Below, piece by piece: positions 1-7,607 of a stretch of DNA of 26,014 bases. Location of the stretch: positions 1 to 26,014 of the forward strand of contig DASQWR010000040.1 of NCBI GenBank assembly GCA_035640155.1, given 5' to 3'. This DNA comes from JALYQB01 sp035640155. GTDB lineage: Bacteria > Actinomycetota > Actinomycetes > Mycobacteriales > Pseudonocardiaceae. Below the pieces are notes generated by a model that did not search any database, had not been told where the DNA came from, and was given only the letters and a program-made list of their open reading frames with translations. Each line of letters begins with the position of its first letter. The stretch's first letter is position 1. Both the position numbers and the translations under genes were made by a program.

Positions 1-2388
1 CAGCCGCGCCTCCACCTCCTCGCCGCGGGCCGAGGCCAGCGCGGCAGTGGCCTCGTCCCGCTCCGAGGTGTCGGGCTCGCTATGCACCGGCTCGTCCTGG
101 GCGAGGCGCCAGCGTTCCTCCAGCTCCTCGAGCTGGGTGAGCGCGTCGTTGCGACGCAACTCGGCGGTCTCGCGCTGGCCCGCCAGGCGGCCGGCTTCGG
201 CGGTAGCCGCCCGCGCGGCCTCGCCGAGCCGGCCCAGCTGCTCGGCGACCGCGTTCAACGCCGCGTCGGACTCGTGCAGCGCCGCGAGGGTGTTCTCCGC
301 GTGCTCGGCGCGCCTGGCCGCCTCGACGCGGGCCGCGTCCAGCGCAGCGGTCAGTCGCTCGACACAGGTCTCGGTCTCGATCTGACGCGTCGCGGCTTCG
401 TCCACCGCGGCCTGCACCTCGATGACGCTCTGGCTGCGACCCGAACCGCCCTGCGCCCACTCCGCGCCCAGCACGTCCCCCCCGGAGGTCACCGCGCGCA
501 CCGAGGGATCGGCCGCGACCAACGCCCGAGCGGCCTCGAGGTCGTCCACCACCGCGGTGCGCTCGAGCAACCGGTGCAGCGCGGGGCACAGCGGCGCCGG
601 CACGGTCACCAGGTCGACCGCCCACCGCGCACCGGCCGGCAACGGGGGCCATCCCGCCCGGTCCACGGTCGAGGGCGCTCCTCCGACGAGCAGGAATGCG
701 CGCCCGGCGTCCTGCGTGCGCAGCAGGGCCAGTGCCGCGGCGGCACCGTCGACGTCAGACACGGCCAGCGCGTCGGCAGCGGCGCCGAGCGCGGCGGCCA
801 CGGCGGCCTCGCCGCCTGCTTCGACGGTGAGCAGCGCGGCGACCGATCCGAGCAGCCCGGGCATGGTGGAGGCGAGCAGTGTCCCGGAGCCGTCCTTGCG
901 GGCCAGTCCCAACGACAGGGCGTCGATCCGGGCTGTCCACCAGGCGCGCTGCTGCTCGGCGTCGCGGTGCTCGCCGGCGAGCTCGGCCACCCGGGCCACG
1001 GCCTCGGTGTGCGCCGCCAGCGCCTCCTCGTGCCGCTCGTCGAGCCCGAGCTCGCCCTCGTTCAGTGCGCCGATCTCGTGCTGGAGTTCGTCGAACTCGC
1101 GCTGCGCGGAGGTGGCCCGCTCGCGGGCCTCGGCCAGCGCAGTGGACAGTCGTTCGATCTCGTCCGCGGTGGCGCCCGACTTCGACCGCAGCGCCTCCAC
1201 CTGCCCGGACAGCCGGGCGAACCCCTCCCGCCGGTCCGCGACCGCCCGGACTGCGACCAGGTGGGCGCGCTCCGCGTCGGTCACCGCCTGCTCCAGCTCG
1301 GCGCGGCGCTCCAGCGCGGCGGAGAGGCTGACCCGGGCCCGCTCGACCACCGCGTGCAGCTCCGTCTCGCGCGCCGCAACAGCCTCGGCTTCGCGATCGA
1401 GCTCGTCGGGGTCGCGACCGGGCCGGTGCTCCTCGGGGGGTGCCGAGAGGTGCCGGGCGCGTTCGGCGGCCAGCCTGGTGGTGCCACGCAGCCGCTCGGC
1501 GAGGGCCGAGAGGTGATACCAGGTGTCCTGCGCCGAGACAAGCCGGGGTGCGGTCTCGGCGAGCTGCTGCTCGCACGACGCCTGCTCGGCCGTCGCAGCC
1601 TGTAGCGCGCTCTCCACCTCCGCGCGCCGGGCTCGTGCCGCAGCCTCGTCGGCTTCCTCTCGGGCCAGCTCGGTGCGCAGCGTGACCAGGTCGTCGGCGT
1701 GCAGCCGCAGCCGGGCGTCGCGCAGCTCGGCCTGCACGGTCTGTGCCCTGCGCGCGATCTCGGCCTGCCTGCCGAGCGGCTTGAGCTGGCGGCGCAGCTC
1801 GGAGGTGAGGTCGGTGAGGCGGGTGAGGTTGGCAGCCGTCGCGTCGAGCTTGCGCAGCGCCTTTTCCCGGCGTTTGCGGTGCTTGAGGACGCCGGCTGCC
1901 TCCTCGATGAACGCGCGGCGCTCCTCCGGCTTGGACTGCAGGATCTGCTCGAGCTGGCCCTGACCGACGATCACGTGCATCTCCCGGCCGATTCCGGAGT
2001 CACTCAGCAGCTCCTGCACGTCCAGCAGCCGGCACGAGCTGCCGTTGATCTCGTACTCGCTCGCCCCGTCGCGGAACATCCGTCGGGAGATCGACACCTC
2101 GGTGTAGGCGATGGGCAGGGCGCCGTCGGAGTTGTCGATGGTGAGGGTGACCTCGGCGCGGCCCAGTGGAGGGCGGCCGGCAGTGCCGGCGAAGATGACG
2201 TCCTCCATCTTGCCGCCGCGCAGCACCTTCGCGCCCTGCTCCCCCATCACCCAGGACAGCGCGTCGACGACGTTGGACTTGCCCGAGCCGTTGGGCCCGA
2301 CCACGCACGTGATGCCGGGCTCGAAGCGCAGCGTGGTAGCCGAGGCGAAGGACTTGAAGCCCTTCAGCGTCAGGCTCTTCAGGTGCAC
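1..2388 (-). CDS. smc: Chromosome segregation ATPase SMC (C-terminus cut by window edge)
   Basis: This is the core subunit of the SMC-ScpA-ScpB condensin, which organises and segregates the chromosome. The visible 796 residues are about two thirds of the roughly 1200 usual for the family. The head begins at once: KGFKSF at residues 9-14 and the Walker A motif GPNGSGKSN at 31-39. The Q-loop region GQGQLEQ follows. A long charged coiled coil, rich in Ala, Glu and Arg, runs to about residue 500. A less charged, Gly/Ala-rich hinge spans about 505-645, and the returning coiled coil leaves the window. The second half of the head (signature and Walker B) is not in view. The GTG start at 2388 begins VHLKSLTLKGF, as in homologues, and has a GGAG three bases upstream, a short spacing. 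It is the last gene of the acyP-mutM-rnc run, 81 bp after acyP. Confidence 0.96.
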   Translation of the reverse strand, partial: MHLKSLTLKGFKSFASATTLRFEPGITCVVGPNGSGKSNVVDALSWVMGEQGAKVLRGGKMEDVIFAGTAGRPPLGRAEVTLTIDNSDGALPIAYTEVSISRRMFRDGASEYEINGSSCRLLDVQELLSDSGIGREMHVIVGQGQLEQILQSKPEERRAFIEEAAGVLKHRKRREKALRKLDATAANLTRLTDLTSELRRQLKPLGRQAEIARRAQTVQAELRDARLRLHADDLVTLRTELAREEADEAAARARRAEVESALQAATAEQASCEQQLAETAPRLVSAQDTWYHLSALAERLRGTTRLAAERARHLSAPPEEHRPGRDPDELDREAEAVAARETELHAVVERARVSLSAALERRAELEQAVTDAERAHLVAVRAVADRREGFARLSGQVEALRSKSGATADEIERLSTALAEARERATSAQREFDELQHEIGALNEGELGLDERHEEALAAHTEAVARVAELAGEHRDAEQQRAWWTARIDALSLGLARKDGSGTLLASTMPGLLGSVAALLTVEAGGEAAVAAALGAAADALAVSDVDGAAAALALLRTQDAGRAFLLVGGAPSTVDRAGWPPLPAGARWAVDLVTVPAPLCPALHRLLERTAVVDDLEAARALVAADPSVRAVTSGGDVLGAEWAQGGSGRSQSVIEVQAAVDEAATRQIETETCVERLTAALDAARVEAARRAEHAENTLAALHESDAALNAVAEQLGRLGEAARAATAEAGRLAGQRETAELRRNDALTQLEELEERWRLAQDEPVHSEPDTSERDEATAALASARGEEVEARL

Positions 2389-2399
2389 GTGCTCCGGCT

Positions 2400-2427
2400 C
2401 CCCGTCTGGCTGCCCCCGTCTGGCTGC
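2400..2427 (-). repeat. Perfect 14-bp tandem duplication in the smc leader
   Basis: CCCCGTCTGGCTGC occurs twice head to tail (2400-2413 and 2414-2427), followed by a degenerate third piece (ttcccgtcttcgc). Read on the smc strand, this places AGACGGG three times at about 14-bp spacing just upstream of the smc ribosome-binding site. It may be a slippage product or a binding site; the sequence does not decide. Confidence 0.7.
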
Positions 2428-2469
2428 TTCCCGTCTTCGCGCTGAGGCTACCGTCAGCGTCCACCAACC

Positions 2470-2748
2470 TCAGCGCTCGACGAAATCGGAGAGCCCGCCG
2501 CGAGCGTCACCGAAGTGTTCGGCCACGGTCTCGACCAGCCCGGGTGTCTCGCCGGAGCGCAGCGCCGCGAGCAGTCGCTGGCACGCATCGCGCGGACCCT
2601 CCGCGACCACCTCGACCCGCCCGCCGCCGATGTTGGCGGCGTGCCCGACCAAGCCGAGCTCCAGTGCCCGGGAGCGCGTCCACCAGCGGAAGCCGACACC
2701 CTGCACCTGCCCGTGCACCGATGCCGTGAGTCGGACGGGATCGTTCAC
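2470..2748 (-). CDS. acyP: Acylphosphatase
   Basis: This small cytoplasmic enzyme hydrolyses the carboxyl-phosphate bond of acyl phosphates. The 92-residue length is normal for the family. The signature GQVQGVGFRWW lies at about residues 13-23, with the phosphate-binding Arg at 21. The second catalytic residue, Asn39, sits in the segment HAANIGGGRVEVVAEG. The usual D in the family's N-x-x-D-G turn is Gly here, a mild departure. Two adjacent GTG codons could start it (2751 and 2748). GAGGAG lies 2 bp before the first and 5 bp before the second, so 2748 is preferred. It lies between mutM and smc, as in mycobacteria, but the OsmC-like gene that I recall between fpg and acyP in M. tuberculosis is absent here. 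Confidence 0.92.
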   Translation of the reverse strand: MNDPVRLTASVHGQVQGVGFRWWTRSRALELGLVGHAANIGGGRVEVVAEGPRDACQRLLAALRSGETPGLVETVAEHFGDARGGLSDFVER

Positions 2749-2787
2749 CACAGCTCCTCGGAGGGTCGACGTCGGCCGGTGCCGAGC

Positions 2788-3675
2788 CTACGAGAGCGGG
2801 TGGCGCGGTCTTGGCTGGCAGCGCGGACAGCTGTAGGACGACCGGTTCATGAACGACTCGCGGTGCACCGGGGTGCCACACCGGCGGCACGGTCGTCCCT
2901 GCTGCCCGTAGACGGCGAGTGAGCGGTCGAAGTAACCCGAGGCGCCGTTGACGTTGACGTAGAGCGCGTCGAAGGAGGTGCCCCCTGCCGCCAGCGCCTC
3001 CGTCATCACCTCCGCGGCGGCCGCGAGCACGGTCCGCGCCTGGGGGCGGGCGAGCGCGGCGGCCGGCCGAGCCCAGTGCAGCCGGGCCCGCCACAACGCC
3101 TCGTCCGCGTAGATGTTGCCGATCCCGGAGACCAGTGTCTGGTCCAGCAGTGCCCGCTTGAGCCCCGTGCGGCGGCGGCGCAGGGCGCTCACCACCGCCT
3201 CGACGTCGAACTCGGGGTCCAGCGGGTCCCGCGCGATGTGCGCGACCGGTGCGGGCACGCCGTTCACCAGGTCCTCCACCGAGAGGCCGCCGAAGGTGCG
3301 CTGGTCGATGAAGCGTAGCTCCGGACCGCCATCGGCGAAGAGGAAGCGCACCCGCAGATGCGTCTCGTCGGCGGCCCCGGGGGGCTGTAAGCGCAGCTGG
3401 CCACTCATGCCGAGATGGGCAAGCACTGCCTCGTCGGGTCCTGCATCACCGGGTCCGGCGCCCTCGGGTGTGGTGAGCTCCAGCCACAGGTACTTGCCGC
3501 GGCGCCGCGCCGCGCGCAGCTCCCGGCCGGTCAGCCGGGCGGCGAAGTCGAGGTCGCCGGCGCCGTGTCGGCGAACCGCGCGGGGGTGACGCACCTCGAC
3601 GGCGCTGATGGTGCGGCCCGCGACGTGCTCGGTGAGTCCGAGGCGGACGACCTCGACCTCGGGTAGCTCAGGCAC
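2788..3675 (-). CDS. mutM: Formamidopyrimidine-DNA glycosylase (Fpg/MutM)
   Basis: This bifunctional base-excision repair enzyme removes 8-oxoguanine and formamidopyrimidines and cleaves the abasic site. The 295-residue protein starts MPELPEVEVVR. This supplies the catalytic N-terminal Pro2 and Glu3 and fixes the start at the ATG at 3675. Lys61 in GKYLWLEL is the conserved DNA-contacting lysine. The helix-two-turn-helix carries GIGNIYADEALW. The C-terminus has the zinc finger CRRCG...CPRC (about residues 262-282). The start overlaps the end of rnc by 8 bp, which implies translational coupling. A glycosylase next to RNase III and SMC is the standard actinobacterial arrangement. Confidence 0.97.
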   Translation of the reverse strand: MPELPEVEVVRLGLTEHVAGRTISAVEVRHPRAVRRHGAGDLDFAARLTGRELRAARRRGKYLWLELTTPEGAGPGDAGPDEAVLAHLGMSGQLRLQPPGAADETHLRVRFLFADGGPELRFIDQRTFGGLSVEDLVNGVPAPVAHIARDPLDPEFDVEAVVSALRRRRTGLKRALLDQTLVSGIGNIYADEALWRARLHWARPAAALARPQARTVLAAAAEVMTEALAAGGTSFDALYVNVNGASGYFDRSLAVYGQQGRPCRRCGTPVHRESFMNRSSYSCPRCQPRPRHPLS

Positions 3676-4435
3676 GTGATCCTCCCCAGGGCCCGGAGCT
3701 CAGTCGACCGGGGTGGGTGGGTCCGTCCGACAGGGTGCGCCAGGCTGCCTCGGCGGCGCGCTGCTCGGCTTCCTTCTTGGTGCGGCCGCGGCCCGATCCG
3801 CGGTCCGTGCCGGCGACCACCACGGTGGCGGTGAACTCTTTGAGGTGGTCCGGCCCGTCGTCCGCGACGCGGTAGTCGGGCACACCCAGTTCGGCCGCCG
3901 CGGTCAGCTCCTGCAGACTGGTCTTCCAGTCCAGTCCGGCGCCCCGCAGCGGCGCCTCCACGAGCAGCGGGTCGAACAGCCGGTGCACCACCTGACGTGC
4001 GGTCTCGCTGCCGTGCTGCAGGTACACCGCGCCGATGAGCGCCTCGGCGGTGTCGGCCAGGATGCTGTCCTTGTCCCGGCCGCCGGTCAGCTCCTCGCCG
4101 CGTCCCAGCAGGACGTGCTCGCCCAGGCCCTGCTCGCCCAGACTGCGGGCGACCCTGGCGATCGCGTGCATGTTGACCACGCTGGCTCGGAGCTTCGCGA
4201 GCTGGCCCTCGGGCAGATCGGGGTGGGTGCGGTATAGGTGGTCGGTGACGACGAGGCCGAGCACGGCGTCACCGAGGAACTCCAACCGCTCGTTGGGCGT
4301 CAGGCCACCGTTCTCGTACGCGTAGGAGCGGTGGGTGAGTGCGAGCGTCAACAGCTCTGCCTCGAGATCGACGCCGAGCGCACCGAGCAGCGGAGCCCGG
4401 TCGATCGACCGGGCCCGCGATGACCGCCCCCCCAC
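3668..4435 (-). CDS. rnc: Ribonuclease III
   Basis: This double-strand-specific endoribonuclease processes rRNA precursors and structured mRNAs. The catalytic domain carries the family signature NERLEFLGDAV at about residues 48-58. The second acidic cluster follows at KDSILADTAEALIGAVYL. A C-terminal double-stranded RNA-binding domain begins near DWKTSLQELTAAAE and ends with the basic GRTKKEAEQRAAEAAW helix. The frame is open back to an ATG at 4513, but that would overlap rpmF by 59 bp. The GTG at 4435 has GAGG four bases upstream, lies 19 bp after the rpmF stop and gives 255 residues, close to the family norm, so it is preferred. It is followed by mutM with an 8-bp overlap. Confidence 0.95.
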   Translation of the reverse strand: MGGRSSRARSIDRAPLLGALGVDLEAELLTLALTHRSYAYENGGLTPNERLEFLGDAVLGLVVTDHLYRTHPDLPEGQLAKLRASVVNMHAIARVARSLGEQGLGEHVLLGRGEELTGGRDKDSILADTAEALIGAVYLQHGSETARQVVHRLFDPLLVEAPLRGAGLDWKTSLQELTAAAELGVPDYRVADDGPDHLKEFTATVVVAGTDRGSGRGRTKKEAEQRAAEAAWRTLSDGPTHPGRLSSGPWGGSRA

Positions 4436-4454
4436 CCCGCCTCGCAGCAGCGGC

Positions 4455-4637
4455 TCAGGCGGGCCGGACGACTCGTCGGCCGTCGTAGGTGCCACACGAG
4501 GGACACAGGACATGCGGGAGCTTCGGCTGCCGGCACGCCCGATTCGGGCAGGTCACCAGGGTGGGCGCGGTGGCCTTCCACTGGGACCGCCGCGAGCGGG
4601 TGTTCGACCGCGACATCCGGCGCTTCGGGACGGCCAC
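4455..4637 (-). CDS. rpmF: 50S ribosomal protein L32
   Basis: This is a structural protein of the large ribosomal subunit. The 60 residues begin MAVPKRRMSRSNTRSRR, the typical basic L32 N-terminus. They carry four zinc-ribbon cysteines (30, 35, 45 and 48, in CPNRAC and CPSCG). It is therefore the zinc-binding (C+) form rather than a cysteine-less, zinc-starvation paralogue. It starts 1 bp after the DUF177 gene stops and is followed 19 bp later by the preferred rnc start. The DUF177-rpmF pair is conserved across many bacteria. Confidence 0.97.
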   Translation of the reverse strand: MAVPKRRMSRSNTRSRRSQWKATAPTLVTCPNRACRQPKLPHVLCPSCGTYDGRRVVRPA

Positions 4638-4638
4638 G

Positions 4639-5229
4639 TTACTGGTTCTCCTTGTCGGTTCCAGGGTCTGTTCCGGCGAACCGCTGCTTCAGGACCGCCC
4701 AGCGAGAGCCCATTATCTCATGCGCGTGGTCGGGTTCGAGTTCGGCCCGCCTTCCCCCGCACTCCGGGCACAGGCCCGGGCAGTCCTCCCGGCACAGCGG
4801 CACCTGCGGCAGGGCGAGGATCACGGCGTCGCGCAGCACCGGTTCGAGGTCGATGAGGTCTGCCACGATCCGGCTGACCTCGTCGGGCTCGGTGGTGTCC
4901 TCGGTGGTGCTCTCCGGGTACGCGAACAGCTCGGTCAGCGCCACCTCGAGCCGGTCGATCGTCGGATCCAGGCAGCGGGCGCACTCGCCGGTGAGCTCTG
5001 CGATGGCGGTGCCGGAGACCAGCACACCTTCCATCACGGACTCCAGCCGCAGGTCCACCCGCAGGTCACCACCCTCGGGCACCCCGATGACGTCCAATCC
5101 CAGACCTGCGGGGGCGGGGGCATCGCGGTGGTAGGTGCGCATCGAGCCGGGCCGCCGGTCGAGGTCCCTGGTGTCGATCACCCAGGGGCTGGACGGGTTC
5201 GGTTGAGCGGGGGCAGGGTTCTGCGGCAT
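4639..5229 (-). CDS. yceD: YceD/DUF177 family protein linked to 23S rRNA accumulation
   Basis: This is a DUF177 (YceD) family protein of 196 residues. In other bacteria and in plants, family members are required for normal 23S rRNA accumulation. The exact biochemical role is unknown. Visible landmarks are an acidic body, a Cys pair ECARCLDP near residue 85, and a C-terminal cysteine cluster CREDCPGLCPECGGR near 155-170, probably a metal site. It ends 1 bp before rpmF, and the two are almost always paired, which supports a ribosome-assembly role. The start at 5229 (ATG) gives MPQNPAPAQPNPSSPWVIDT. The Pro-rich first 15 residues are typical of actinobacterial members. Confidence 0.9.
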   Translation of the reverse strand: MPQNPAPAQPNPSSPWVIDTRDLDRRPGSMRTYHRDAPAPAGLGLDVIGVPEGGDLRVDLRLESVMEGVLVSGTAIAELTGECARCLDPTIDRLEVALTELFAYPESTTEDTTEPDEVSRIVADLIDLEPVLRDAVILALPQVPLCREDCPGLCPECGGRRAELEPDHAHEIMGSRWAVLKQRFAGTDPGTDKENQ

Positions 5230-5301
5230 GGGAATGGGGTGGGGTCGGCAGAGCGGTCAGCGCAACGTGTCCAGGCTACGGGAGGGCCCCGATGGGCGAG
5301 A

Positions 5302-6003
5302 TCAGTACCGGTCGGGGGTGCCGGCAGGAACCGGCCCGAGGTGGTTCCGACCCCGGCCGACGGTCCGCAGGGTGCGGGTCAGCAGCTCCTCGAACTCGGC
5401 GAGGGTGCCGTCGACGTAGGCGTCACACTCCCCCCGGAGACGGGCCGCCTCGGCACCGGCCTCCGCCACCAGCCGTGCGGACTCGGTGCGTGCGGCTATG
5501 ACCACCTCGGTCTGCTCGACCAGCCTGGCCTGCTCCATGCGCCCCTCGGCCACCGACCGCTCGTAGGCGGCCCGACCGGCGGCGGTCATCCGCTCGGCCT
5601 CGCTCTCGGCTCGGCCGGTCAGCTGGTCGTACTCGTGCCGGCCGGCGGCGACGGTGCGCTCCGCCTCGGCCTGCGCCCCGGCCACCAGCTTCTCGGCCCG
5701 CGAACGCGCGTCGTCAAGCAGCCGCTGCGCCTCCTCACGCGCGCCGCGCAGCGTCTGCTCGGCCTCAGTGCGCGCGGCGGTGAGCTGCTCGTCCGCCTGT
5801 TGCTGCGCGGAGCCGACGAGGTGGTCACGGTGGTCCAGCACGTCCTGGGCGTCGTCGAGCTCGGCCGGGATGGCGTCGCGGACGTCGTCGAGGAGCTCGA
5901 GGACATCACCGCGGGGCACCACGCAGCCTGAAGTCATCGGCACTCCCCGTGCCTCCTCGAGGATCGTGACGAGCTCATCGAGCGACTCGAAGACCCGGTA
6001 CAC
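5302..6003 (-). CDS. sepIVA: SepIVA-like DivIVA-family coiled-coil protein
   Basis: The 233-residue protein begins VYRVFESLDELVTILEEARG. It continues with the conserved GCVVPRGDVLELLDDVRDA block (about residues 25-45) and DDAQDVLDHRD. A long Ala/Glu/Arg coiled coil follows from about 60 to 205. These match, from memory, the mycobacterial Rv2927c/SepIVA protein, a septum and polar-growth regulator related to DivIVA. Its position between DUF177 and coaD fits the same neighbourhood. The GTG at 6003 has AGGGG seven bases upstream and matches the homologue start (M/V)YRVFE. An in-frame ATG at 6018 would add five residues. There is no membrane segment, so it is presumably cytoplasmic and self-assembling. 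A plain DivIVA-domain protein of other function remains possible. Confidence 0.85.
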   Translation of the reverse strand: MYRVFESLDELVTILEEARGVPMTSGCVVPRGDVLELLDDVRDAIPAELDDAQDVLDHRDHLVGSAQQQADEQLTAARTEAEQTLRGAREEAQRLLDDARSRAEKLVAGAQAEAERTVAAGRHEYDQLTGRAESEAERMTAAGRAAYERSVAEGRMEQARLVEQTEVVIAARTESARLVAEAGAEAARLRGECDAYVDGTLAEFEELLTRTLRTVGRGRNHLGPVPAGTPDRY

Positions 6004-6042
6004 CTGCCTGCCCCTCATCTCACCGACTTGTCTACTTGCGGT

Positions 6043-6075
6043 CCTGCTCCCTTGGATGCCCTGCTCCCTAGATGC
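6043..6075. repeat. 16-17 bp tandem repeat upstream of sepIVA
   Basis: Two near-identical units lie head to tail: cctgctcccttggatgc (6043-6059) and cctgctccctagatgc (6060-6075). They fill much of the 96-bp gap between the coaD stop and the sepIVA start, where a sepIVA promoter would be expected. On the sepIVA strand the core AGGGAGCAGG is repeated at 17-bp spacing. It is a candidate operator or a slippage duplication. Confidence 0.65.
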
Positions 6076-6099
6076 AAAGTGTGCCTGCTCGACCCTCCG

Positions 6100-6621
6100 T
6101 CATCGGGTAACCGGACCGGGCGTGTCCGTTCCACCCGTCGGGGCCTGCTCGGCGAGGCGCTTGGTCAGCCGACGGTAGATCTCGGGCGACAACAGGTGGC
6201 TCACGTCACCGCCGTAGGTCGCCACCTCCTTGACCAGCGAGCTGGACAGGAAGCTGTAGAGCGGGTTGCTGGGCATGAACAGGGTGTCGACGCCGGAGAG
6301 TCGGTAGTTCATCTGCGCCATCTGCAGCTCGTAGTCGAAGTCGCTCACCGCACGCAGGCCCTTGACGATGGCGCCGATGCCGTTGGCCTCGCAGTAGTGC
6401 ACGAGCAGGCCGTGCCAGGAGTCGACCCGCACCTGCGGCAGGTGCTCCGTCATCTCGCCGAGCATCTCGATGCGCTCGTCCACGGTGAACAGGCTGCGCT
6501 TCGTCTTGTTGATCAAGACGGCGACGACGACCTCGTCGAACTGGTTCACCGCCCGCTCGATGATGTCGAGGTGGCCGTTGGTCGCCGGGTCGTAGGAACC
6601 GGGACACACCGCGCGCCTCAT
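6100..6621 (-). CDS. coaD: Phosphopantetheine adenylyltransferase
   Basis: It transfers AMP from ATP to 4'-phosphopantetheine to form dephospho-CoA, the penultimate step of coenzyme A synthesis. The protein has 173 residues. The nucleotidyltransferase (T/H)xGH motif is TNGH (residues 14-17), within PGSYDPATNGHLDII, where most homologues have SFDP rather than SYDP. The substrate-binding KGLRAVSDFDYE and the C-terminal SSSLVKEVA (an SSTxVKE-type motif) are present. Its ATG overlaps the rsmD stop as ATGA (4 bp), so the two are translationally coupled. The pairing rsmD-coaD is widespread in bacteria. Confidence 0.97.
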   Translation of the reverse strand: MRRAVCPGSYDPATNGHLDIIERAVNQFDEVVVAVLINKTKRSLFTVDERIEMLGEMTEHLPQVRVDSWHGLLVHYCEANGIGAIVKGLRAVSDFDYELQMAQMNYRLSGVDTLFMPSNPLYSFLSSSLVKEVATYGGDVSHLLSPEIYRRLTKRLAEQAPTGGTDTPGPVTR

Positions 6622-7175
6622 GGCGCGGAACCGTAGTACACGCGGGTGTCCCCATACCTGCGTTCGATGATCGCCACCGCACCGTCCGGCCAGGCTGGCG
6701 CGGCGCTGCGGGCAGAGCGCTCCACGACGAGCAGCGCGCCGGGCGCCGGCCAGCCGCCGTCGGCCAGCGCGGCCAGCACGCGGGCCAGCGAGGCGTCGTC
6801 GAGGCCGTATGGCGGGTCGAGCAGGACGAGGTCGTAGGGGGCGTCCGGCGAGCGCTGGGCGAGCACGGTCTGCACGGCAGCGACGGTGATCTCGGCGCCG
6901 GGCAGGGCGAGGTCCGCGATGTTGCGCCGGAGCACCGCGGCGGCCCTGCGGTCAGACTCCACGAACCGCGCGTGCGCGGCACCCCGGGACAGCGCCTCCA
7001 GCCCGAGCGCTCCTGAACCGGCGTAGAGGTCCAGCACCCGCGCGCCGTCGAGGTCCATCCGGGCCTGCAGCACACTGAACATCGCCTCCCGGACCCGGTC
7101 AGAGGTGGGTCTGGTCCCGGCGGGCGGCACCGCAATCTGCCGCCCGCCGACCGTCCCGGCCACGATCCGCGTCAC
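6618..7175 (-). CDS. rsmD: 16S rRNA (guanine(966)-N(2))-methyltransferase RsmD
   Basis: This SAM-dependent enzyme methylates G966 of 16S rRNA in the assembling 30S subunit. The 185 residues show RIVAGTVGGRQI at the N-terminus and the SAM-binding motif VLDLYAGSGALGLEALSRG near residues 46-64. The catalytic DLVLLDPPY lies near 119-127. The GTG start at 7175 gives MTRIVAGTVGG, the family's usual beginning. I see no strong Shine-Dalgarno sequence in front of it. It is the first gene of the rsmD-coaD-sepIVA run; the region upstream is the toxin-antitoxin island on the opposite strand. Confidence 0.95.
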   Translation of the reverse strand: MTRIVAGTVGGRQIAVPPAGTRPTSDRVREAMFSVLQARMDLDGARVLDLYAGSGALGLEALSRGAAHARFVESDRRAAAVLRRNIADLALPGAEITVAAVQTVLAQRSPDAPYDLVLLDPPYGLDDASLARVLAALADGGWPAPGALLVVERSARSAAPAWPDGAVAIIERRYGDTRVYYGSAP

Positions 7176-7225
7176 CTGGCCATCATCGTCCCGAGCACGG
7201 GACGAAGCGCGTCACGCAGTCGCCT

Positions 7226-7308
7226 CAGCTACCCGTTACGCGTGCACATCACGGTGTGGATGCCGCGTCGTCGGCCTCGCCGATCGCCTCCAGGCCCGAT
7301 CAGCAGGC
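7226..7308 (-). repeat. Decayed duplicate of a pyc segment
   Basis: About 80 bp here align by eye with 8328-8409 inside pyc: roughly seven mismatches plus two single-base indels. Shared blocks include cgtgcacatcac and a run through tcgtcggcctcgccgatcgc. The matching pyc segment encodes the region around IGEADERGMRTVMCTLNG. The indels break the frame, so this copy is non-coding. It lies between rsmD and the antitoxin gene in the same orientation as in pyc, about 1.1 kb from the original. Confidence 0.85.
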
Positions 7309-7345
7309 CGACGGGCCGCAGGGTGCTCTTGCTGACGAACCGGAC

Positions 7346-7373
7346 TTGGTGCGAGAGGTAGGATGGCTACGAT
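7346..7373 (+). promoter_or_regulatory. Candidate leaderless promoter of the antitoxin gene
   Basis: TTGGTG (7346-7351), 16 bp, then TACGAT (7368-7373). Transcription starting 7 bp after the -10 would begin at 7380, exactly the A of the ATG. No Shine-Dalgarno sequence precedes that ATG. A second -10-like TAGGAT lies at 7359-7364. Confidence 0.5.
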
Positions 7374-7379
7374 CAAAGT

Positions 7380-7607
7380 ATGAGAGCTGTGGTGTCGGAG
7401 AAGGGTCAGGTCACGATCCCGAAGTCGGTGCGAGACCGATTGGGGATCCGGCCGGGTGAGGTTCTCGACTTCGACGACGAGCAGGGCAGGCTGGTCGCGC
7501 GGAAGGTCTCCGACGCCGATCCGGTTGACGACGTCTACGGAATCCTCGACCTCCCCGGTGGCACGGATGCGTACCTCGATGTCGCTCGCGGAACTCCACG
7601 CCTGTGA
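7380..7607 (+). CDS. AbrB/MazE/SpoVT-type antitoxin
   Basis: This 75-residue protein carries a swapped-hairpin SpoVT-AbrB DNA-binding domain. MRAVVSEKGQVTIPKSVRD at residues 1-19 and LGIRPGEVLDFDDEQGRL at 21-38 are textbook for the fold. The C-terminal tail (about 45-75) is where such antitoxins bind their toxin. It overlaps the start of a PIN-domain toxin gene by 4 bp (GTGA), the classic VapBC layout. It probably binds its own promoter, and the domain looks intact. Since the toxin partner is broken, it is either an orphan repressor, a decaying leftover, or an antitoxin against related toxins elsewhere. The plus-strand orientation opposes all neighbours, which supports acquisition as a cassette. 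Confidence 0.88.
   Translation: MRAVVSEKGQVTIPKSVRDRLGIRPGEVLDFDDEQGRLVARKVSDADPVDDVYGILDLPGGTDAYLDVARGTPRL

Noticed and set aside
3668..4513. A longer RNase III starting at the ATG at 4513.
   Set aside because: It would overlap rpmF by 59 bp, and the extra 26 residues have no family counterpart. The GTG at 4435 has a good ribosome-binding site and fits normal length.
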